Shown here piece after piece: positions 34,918-39,182 of a stretch of DNA of 39,182 nucleotides. The notes under the pieces were generated by a model. That model saw nothing but the letters and a program-made list of their open reading frames with translations. It was not told the origin of the DNA and made no database searches. The position numbers were made by a program, and so were the translations under genes. This DNA is from an uncultured Clostridia bacterium (lineage in GTDB: Bacteria; Bacillota; Clostridia; TANB77; CAG-508), in the NCBI GenBank assembly GCA_948585895.1, contig CAPBNZ010000001.1, positions 19,844 to 59,025 on the forward strand, given 5' to 3'. Positions within the stretch are counted from its first letter, which is position 1. Each line of letters begins with the position of its first letter.

Positions 34918-36060
34918 GTGAAAAAAACAAATAAAGTAGAAGTTAAAGTAGCAAAAACAGACAGAGAGTTTGTAGGGATTAAAATTATCAATGATCAAGC
35001 AATCATTACATTTCCAATAGGATACAATATAAAGGAAGAAATCATAGCAGTAACAGAAACACAAAAGATTAGAAAATTATATGAGGATGTAAAAATATTA
35101 ATGACAACGATAGAAGAAGCAAAAGAGGAACTTTATGAAACAGGATATAAAAAATTTAGTTTTTCAAGTGCCATATTTATTTTAGAGGATTATCTAAAAA
35201 ATGGGTTATATGATGTACAAGAGAAACAATGTAAGAAAAAAGCGAAAGGAAAAATTATATGGAAAAAAACCATACAAGAAAGAGAACCAATTTATTCAGC
35301 AGGAAATTATATTTATTTAGATACCTATCATTATAATATTTGTGAAATAGAAAGTAAAATAGCACAAATACAAAAATATTGTTTAAATATCAGTTCTGGA
35401 ATATTGGGGTGGTTATATAATTGTAGTAGTATATATGATGACCATAAATGCTTTAGTAAAGAGGAAATGATATATGAATTATTAAATGAATTAAATCAAG
35501 TTAATGAAGATAGAAAAAAGAAAGTAATAGAACAAATGATATTATTTCTAAATGGTACACAAACTAGTTTAGATGGAAAAGAAGAATTTCAAGTTGGAAG
35601 TCGATATTTTAATAAGGTATGGGAAAATATCCTTAGAAAGCAGACATATGGTTTATATAAACAAAAGTCATGTTTTCCAACAACTTATTATGTTATAGAA
35701 AAGAAAATAATGAATAGTAAATTATTACCTGATATAACCATACAAAAGGATAAGAAGATAGTAATAATAGATGCTAAATATTATAGGCAGGGAGAATTGC
35801 CAGCATCTTCCGATATTTGTAAACAACTATTTTATGGGCAATATATCATGTATGAAAATCCAAATGATAGAGTTATAAATATTTTTATGCTACCAAAGAA
35901 AATAACACAAGTCGAATCAACAGAAGGTTTTTTTCAGATAGGGTATGCCAATGCTGAACATTTAAGTGAAAAACATAAAATTTTAACCTACTATTTAGAT
36001 ACAAAATCTGTTATGCAAAATCATAAAATTATTAAAAAGATTTTACTAAAATATGTATAG
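34918..36060 (+). CDS. mcrC: McrC-like nuclease subunit
   Basis: GAGGAGG precedes GTG 34918, giving 380 residues. An N-terminal region that contacts McrB is followed by a PD-(D/E)xK nuclease site: LPDITIQ and then IVIIDAKYYR, with Asp, Asp and Lys in the expected order. A closing helical region follows. It pairs with the McrB-like gene directly upstream. Codon use is typical of the window and there is no CGG. Confidence 0.9.
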   Translation: MKKTNKVEVKVAKTDREFVGIKIINDQAIITFPIGYNIKEEIIAVTETQKIRKLYEDVKILMTTIEEAKEELYETGYKKFSFSSAIFILEDYLKNGLYDVQEKQCKKKAKGKIIWKKTIQEREPIYSAGNYIYLDTYHYNICEIESKIAQIQKYCLNISSGILGWLYNCSSIYDDHKCFSKEEMIYELLNELNQVNEDRKKKVIEQMILFLNGTQTSLDGKEEFQVGSRYFNKVWENILRKQTYGLYKQKSCFPTTYYVIEKKIMNSKLLPDITIQKDKKIVIIDAKYYRQGELPASSDICKQLFYGQYIMYENPNDRVINIFMLPKKITQVESTEGFFQIGYANAEHLSEKHKILTYYLDTKSVMQNHKIIKKILLKYV

Positions 36061-36084
36061 CTTTTGAATGTTATTAGTTCAATC

Positions 36085-36112
36085 ACCAATCGACAAAATT
36101 TGACATAGAATA
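36085..36112 (+). promoter_or_regulatory. SigK-type promoter of yabG
   Basis: AC (36085-36086) and CATAGAATA (36104-36112) with a 17-base spacer fit the mother-cell SigK pattern (AC, 16-17 bases, CATAnnnTA). This agrees with the known SigK control of yabG in Bacillus. Confidence 0.6.
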
Positions 36113-36139
36113 TAATAGCCAAAAGTCAGAGGTGATAAT

Positions 36140-36990
36140 ATGAATAAGATAAAAAAAGGAGATATTGTTGCAAGAAAATCTTATGGAAAAGACATTTTAT
36201 TTATAGTAAAAAATATAATCCATACAAATCAAGGTAAAATAGCGATATTAAAGGGGATTGTTGATAGAATTCAATCAGATAGTCAAATTGAAGACTTAGA
36301 AATAGTAGACAAACATATGATAAAACAGAGAATGCAAACCTTAAATTATAAAGTAAATAGCCAAATTATACAGACAAAGGATAAAAGAAAAAATAAGGAA
36401 TATCGAATTGGTATTGTAAGCCCTTATACAAGGAATAAAGAAAAAATTATAACAGGTAAAATATTGCACTTGGATGGAGATAAGAAATATAGTGAAAAGT
36501 CTTACTACTATTATAAAAAATTAGGACTCAATGCAATTGTAAAAAACATTCCAGAATATAGACAACCAAGAGTCGTATATCGTTTGTTAAAAAATTATAA
36601 TCCCGATATACTTGTAATAACAGGACATGACCGGAATGATAAAAAGAGGAAGAGACTATCACAACATTTATAATTATAGAAATTCTAAGTATTTTATTCA
36701 AACAGTAAAAGAAGCAAGAAGATATGATGAAGAAACTAATAATCATCTAGTGATTTTTGCTCGGAGCCTGTCAAAGCTATTTTGAGGCTATTATTTCAGC
36801 TGGTGCTAATTTTGCATCTTCGCCTGCTAGAATATTAATTGATTTCTTAGATCCATTAGTAATAGCAGAAAAGGTAGCATTCACTGAAAAATATAAGTAT
36901 ATTACAATTGATGATATTGCAAGAGAATTAAGAGATGGAGAAAAAGGGGTAAGTGGAATTGGAGCCAATGGAAAAATGATAAGAGAATGA
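36140..36990 (+). CDS. yabG: Sporulation protease YabG, needs two +1 shifts at CGG (S9, S10)
   Basis: AGAGGTGAT precedes ATG 36140. The gene is split twice. It reads DILVITGHD, then CGG 36632; skipping the C gives GMIKRGRDYHNIYNYRNSKY. It reaches NHLVIFA, then CGG 36762; skipping the C gives GACQSYFEAIISAGANFASSP. Both restored glycines are in conserved YabG motifs (TGHDG and AGACQS). The full length is about 283 residues. YabG is the mother-cell cysteine-type protease that trims coat proteins such as SpoIVA and others late in sporulation. A SigK-like promoter precedes the gene and veg follows, the same order as in Bacillus. Without recoding the product would stop at residue 177 and lose half of the enzyme. 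Confidence 0.9.
36632..36634 (+). other. Recoding site S9: CGG, +1 shift
   Basis: The context is CAT GAC CGG AAT. Omitting C36632 gives GAC GGA ATG ATA AAA, restoring TGHDG. The four-base unit is CGGA. Confidence 0.87.
36762..36764 (+). other. Recoding site S10: CGG, +1 shift
   Basis: The context is TTT GCT CGG AGC. Omitting C36762 gives GCT GGA GCC TGT CAA AGC, restoring AGACQS. The four-base unit is CGGA. It is the second site in one gene, 43 codons after the first. Confidence 0.87.
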
Positions 36991-37168
36991 CGAAATAGTT
37001 TATGATAGCTTAAATTGAAAGAATAAAAAACATTTAATAGATAAGTAAAAATAAATCAACTTAATATAAATGCAATACAAATGTAACAAAATTGTAAAAA
37101 AAGATAACAAAATCCGTAGAAATGTTGGAGTAAAATGGATATAGACAATTGACAAGGCTTTGCTTTTT

Positions 37169-37197
37169 TTGACAATTTATGCGAGAAATGCTATAAT
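37169..37197 (+). promoter_or_regulatory. Consensus veg promoter
   Basis: TTGACA (37169-37174) and TATAAT (37192-37197) with a 17-base spacer, a perfect consensus. A second TTGACA lies at 37149. Strong constitutive promoters are also known for veg in Bacillus. Confidence 0.85.
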
Positions 37198-37225
37198 CAA
37201 GCCAACTTAAGGGAGAGGTGATAGC

Positions 37226-37522
37226 ATGATTTGTCGTACCGATATAACAAATCTAAAAACAGACATCATAGAGAAAGTGGGTCAAAAGATAATTGTCAAA
37301 GGTTCTCTAGGAAGAAGTAAAGCCTTTGAAAAAGAAGCTACAATAGAAAAAGCCTATCCAAATATTTTCGTTGTAAAATATGAAGAAAATGATAGAAATG
37401 TCACTTATAGTTATACAGATGTACTAACTAGAACAGTAGAAGTAGAAGTTTTTGATGGAGATTCTTATTCTCCATTAATACCACCAGTTATGGAAAACAA
37501 AAGAAAAAAAACAACATTATAA
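37226..37522 (+). CDS. veg: Veg protein
   Basis: The 98-residue protein matches Veg of Firmicutes, with LGRSKAFEKEATIEKAYPNIFVVKY, then VTYSYTDVLTRTVEVEVF. In Bacillus, Veg is a small, abundant, strongly expressed protein that promotes biofilm formation. AGAGGTGATAGC precedes ATG 37226. The position directly after yabG is the conserved order. The C-terminus is a little longer than usual and basic. Confidence 0.9.
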   Translation: MICRTDITNLKTDIIEKVGQKIIVKGSLGRSKAFEKEATIEKAYPNIFVVKYEENDRNVTYSYTDVLTRTVEVEVFDGDSYSPLIPPVMENKRKKTTL

Positions 37523-37540
37523 AAAATGTTAAGGAAAGGT

Positions 37541-37567
37541 CGTTGCTAAAATTTAGCAACGGCTTTT
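37541..37567 (+). terminator. veg terminator
   Basis: CGTTGCTAAA and TTTAGCAACG pair perfectly around one A, followed by GCTTTT. Confidence 0.85.
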
Positions 37568-37619
37568 AAAATTTATTTACACAATTGATTTGAAATTTTT
37601 TTAATTTTATTCCTTGCAT
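37566..37619 (-). pseudogene. Stub of a type III restriction (Res) gene
   Basis: On the minus strand, AAGGAGG inside the end of the methyltransferase gene precedes ATG 37619. Seventeen codons read MQGIKLKKFQINCVNKF before TAA. This is how type III Res helicase-nuclease subunits often begin (LKxFQ..CV..L). The rest of the gene is gone, replaced by the veg terminator region. It is a deletion remnant. Confidence 0.6.
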
Positions 37620-37623
37620 TGTA

Positions 37624-39182
37624 CTATTGAACCTCCTTAATTTCGCTGTCAAAATAATATTCAGGAATCATATATACTTCAACATTATTATCTTTAAATG
37701 TTTTTACTTGTTTGGTTGTAAGTAATATATCAGATGAAATATATAATCTTTCACATTTTTCTACTTCTTCAATATTTAAACTAAAGGTATCTAATTTTTC
37801 TTCCTCTAGTACCACTTTTATTCTCTCATTATCTACACGAATACCATTTTCTAACTGTATTAAGTTTTGGATATTCAATAACAAATTTTCTTGTATGTTT
37901 TCTTCTTCTGTATTTATTCTTGGAATATATGTTGTTTTATAATATTTTAAGTTTGTATCGATACCTTCTGAATATTCTGTATAATCTTTTCTTTTACCTG
38001 TAATAACTGTCTTTATTCTTTGATATGTTATATCTTCACAAATGTTATTCTCATTATTGGTACATAGTATAAATTGTCTATTGCCATTGTCTTCTTTATT
38101 TAATTCTAATACTGCTTGTGCTGTTGTTCCACTTCCAGCAAAAAAATCTAATATTGTTGCATCTTTTTGGCATCCTATTTGAATCATTCTTTTAATGTAT
38201 TCAACAGGTTTTGCGGTATCAAAAATGATATTTCCATTAAACATTTTCTTTATCATATCAGAGGCATTGGCTGAGTTCGACACATCATCCCAAATTGTTT
38301 CTGGTACTTGTCCTTTGTGTTCGGTAATAAAAAATTTTCGATATAATTTATCTCCAACTCTTACCAGTTTGTTTTCATCATCTAGTTTTTTTAAATTTTC
38401 CTTACTCATTAACCAAAGTCTTTCATAGAAGTAATATCCATCATTCAATGTAAAATCATATTTGACTCCTCCTTGTGTTCCTCTAGCCCAACATCCTAAC
38501 TTTCTATAATCTCCTCTAGGGTCATTATCTGGATTCTTATATGATTTTCTTGTATCACTATCTTCTGAAATAGCTACTTTATTTACATCAAATAAATTTT
38601 TATTTTTAGAATAAACTAAGCAATATTCGTGTGCTTTTGAAAACCATCTTGCGGAGTTGTCTCTTCCTCTTTTTCTTTTCCAAATTATATCAGCAATAAA
38701 ATTATCTTCTCCGAAAATATCATCACATAACATTTTTAGTGGTGCTTGTTCATAATCATCAATACTAATAAAAATCACACCATTTTCTTTTAATAATTTT
38801 TTTGCTATATTTAATCTTTTTTCCATAAAAGATAACCATTTAGAATGACTAAAACCATCTTCTCTATCAATCATACAATCATCGTATATAAAATCTTTGT
38901 TGCCAGTATTATATGGTGGATCAATATATATGATATCAATTTTTTCTTTATGTGTTTTTTCTAACAAATATAAACTATGTAGATTATCCCCCTCTAATAG
39001 AAAATTGAAGTTATTATTTTGGTTTGAAACGATTTCTTTTTCTTTTACTTCTTCAAAAGTTGGAATCTTTGTTTTTAATTCTTCATCTACTTTTTCTTCG
39101 TGTTCTTCCCATAATAATCCATATTTTTTTTTGGTAAGTTCATGCTCTATTAGACAAAGATTTTTTAAGGTCTCTTCGTCAT
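37624..39182 (-). CDS. Type III-like DNA methyltransferase (Mod), partial at window edge
   Basis: The open frame runs off the right edge, so the N-terminus is missing; an apparent Met at 38967 is internal. The visible 519 residues include FLLEGDNLHSLYLLEKT, IDPPYNTGNKDFIYDD (the DPPY catalytic motif) and LDFFAGSGTTAQAVL (SAM-binding FxGxG). The order DPPY before FxGxG is the beta class of N6-adenine or N4-cytosine methyltransferases. The architecture fits type III Mod subunits. The partner restriction gene survives only as a 17-codon stub. The enzyme is therefore probably an orphan methyltransferase. Of its CGG triplets, none is in frame. Confidence 0.88.
   Translation of the reverse strand, partial: DEETLKNLCLIEHELTKKKYGLLWEEHEEKVDEELKTKIPTFEEVKEKEIVSNQNNNFNFLLEGDNLHSLYLLEKTHKEKIDIIYIDPPYNTGNKDFIYDDCMIDREDGFSHSKWLSFMEKRLNIAKKLLKENGVIFISIDDYEQAPLKMLCDDIFGEDNFIADIIWKRKRGRDNSARWFSKAHEYCLVYSKNKNLFDVNKVAISEDSDTRKSYKNPDNDPRGDYRKLGCWARGTQGGVKYDFTLNDGYYFYERLWLMSKENLKKLDDENKLVRVGDKLYRKFFITEHKGQVPETIWDDVSNSANASDMIKKMFNGNIIFDTAKPVEYIKRMIQIGCQKDATILDFFAGSGTTAQAVLELNKEDNGNRQFILCTNNENNICEDITYQRIKTVITGKRKDYTEYSEGIDTNLKYYKTTYIPRINTEEENIQENLLLNIQNLIQLENGIRVDNERIKVVLEEEKLDTFSLNIEEVEKCERLYISSDILLTTKQVKTFKDNNVEVYMIPEYYFDSEIKEVQ

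Overview
The window is very AT-rich, with A-ending codons dominating, AGA preferred for arginine and Shine-Dalgarno sites such as AGGAGG. Sporulation and Gram-positive genes are present: cwlD, a yabG-veg pair in the Bacillus order, a SigK-type sigma factor and a Spo0A-type DNA-binding domain. This points to an uncultured, spore-forming, low-GC Clostridia-type Firmicute, probably from a gut. I cannot place it more precisely from sequence alone.

The main result is a decoding anomaly. Seven genes here are broken into pieces by single-base frame changes. There are ten such breaks: S1 2791, S2 3436, S3 4127, S4 9148, S5 10517, S6 11253, S7 25625 (minus strand), S8 26489, S9 36632 and S10 36762. 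At every one, the codon in the incoming frame is CGG. At every one, skipping its C and reading the following GGN as glycine restores the conserved protein. Eight sites are CGGA and two are CGGT. About two dozen other CGG triplets in coding regions lie across codon boundaries and cause no break. Only two adjacent genes of different codon style (31439-33076) carry in-frame CGG that looks like arginine. This suggests that CGG is not decoded as arginine in this organism, and that ribosomes make an efficient +1 shift, or use a four-base CGGN codon for Gly. The sites occur in chromosomal genes and also in the mobile element.

Layout. 373-7835: Ig-like membrane protein, CmpB-type membrane protein, receiver-GGDEF protein (S1), CwlD amidase (S2), an unknown protein (S3) in an operon with a radical SAM-Nudix fusion, and a membrane protein. 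7924-15681: one giant cyclic beta-glucan synthase-like gene (S4-S6) that contains a palindromic repeat and is cut off in its C-terminal GH94 domain. About 15667-29069: a 13.4 kb mobilizable element. It carries a fic gene behind five operator-like palindromes, a UPF0158 gene, an HTH protein, a pMV158-type oriT with a MobV relaxase, a large two-gene cargo module, a zinc-finger protein (S7), a possible structured RNA, small genes (S8), a PIN-type toxin-antitoxin pair, a tandem pseudoknot RNA and a large serine recombinase. 29067-31294: a gene remnant, a zinc-ribbon protein and purH. 31439-33076: divergent SigK-like and Spo0A-C-like genes of foreign style. 33281-36060: McrBC. 36140-37522: yabG (S9, S10) and veg. 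37566-39182: a type III-like methyltransferase with only a stub of its restriction partner.

The sporulation genes cwlD and yabG can make full products only if the CGG shift works. The two sporulation-regulator-like genes would be stopped at once by the same shift. The recoding may therefore act as a barrier to incoming genes, while the resident mobile element appears adapted to it.
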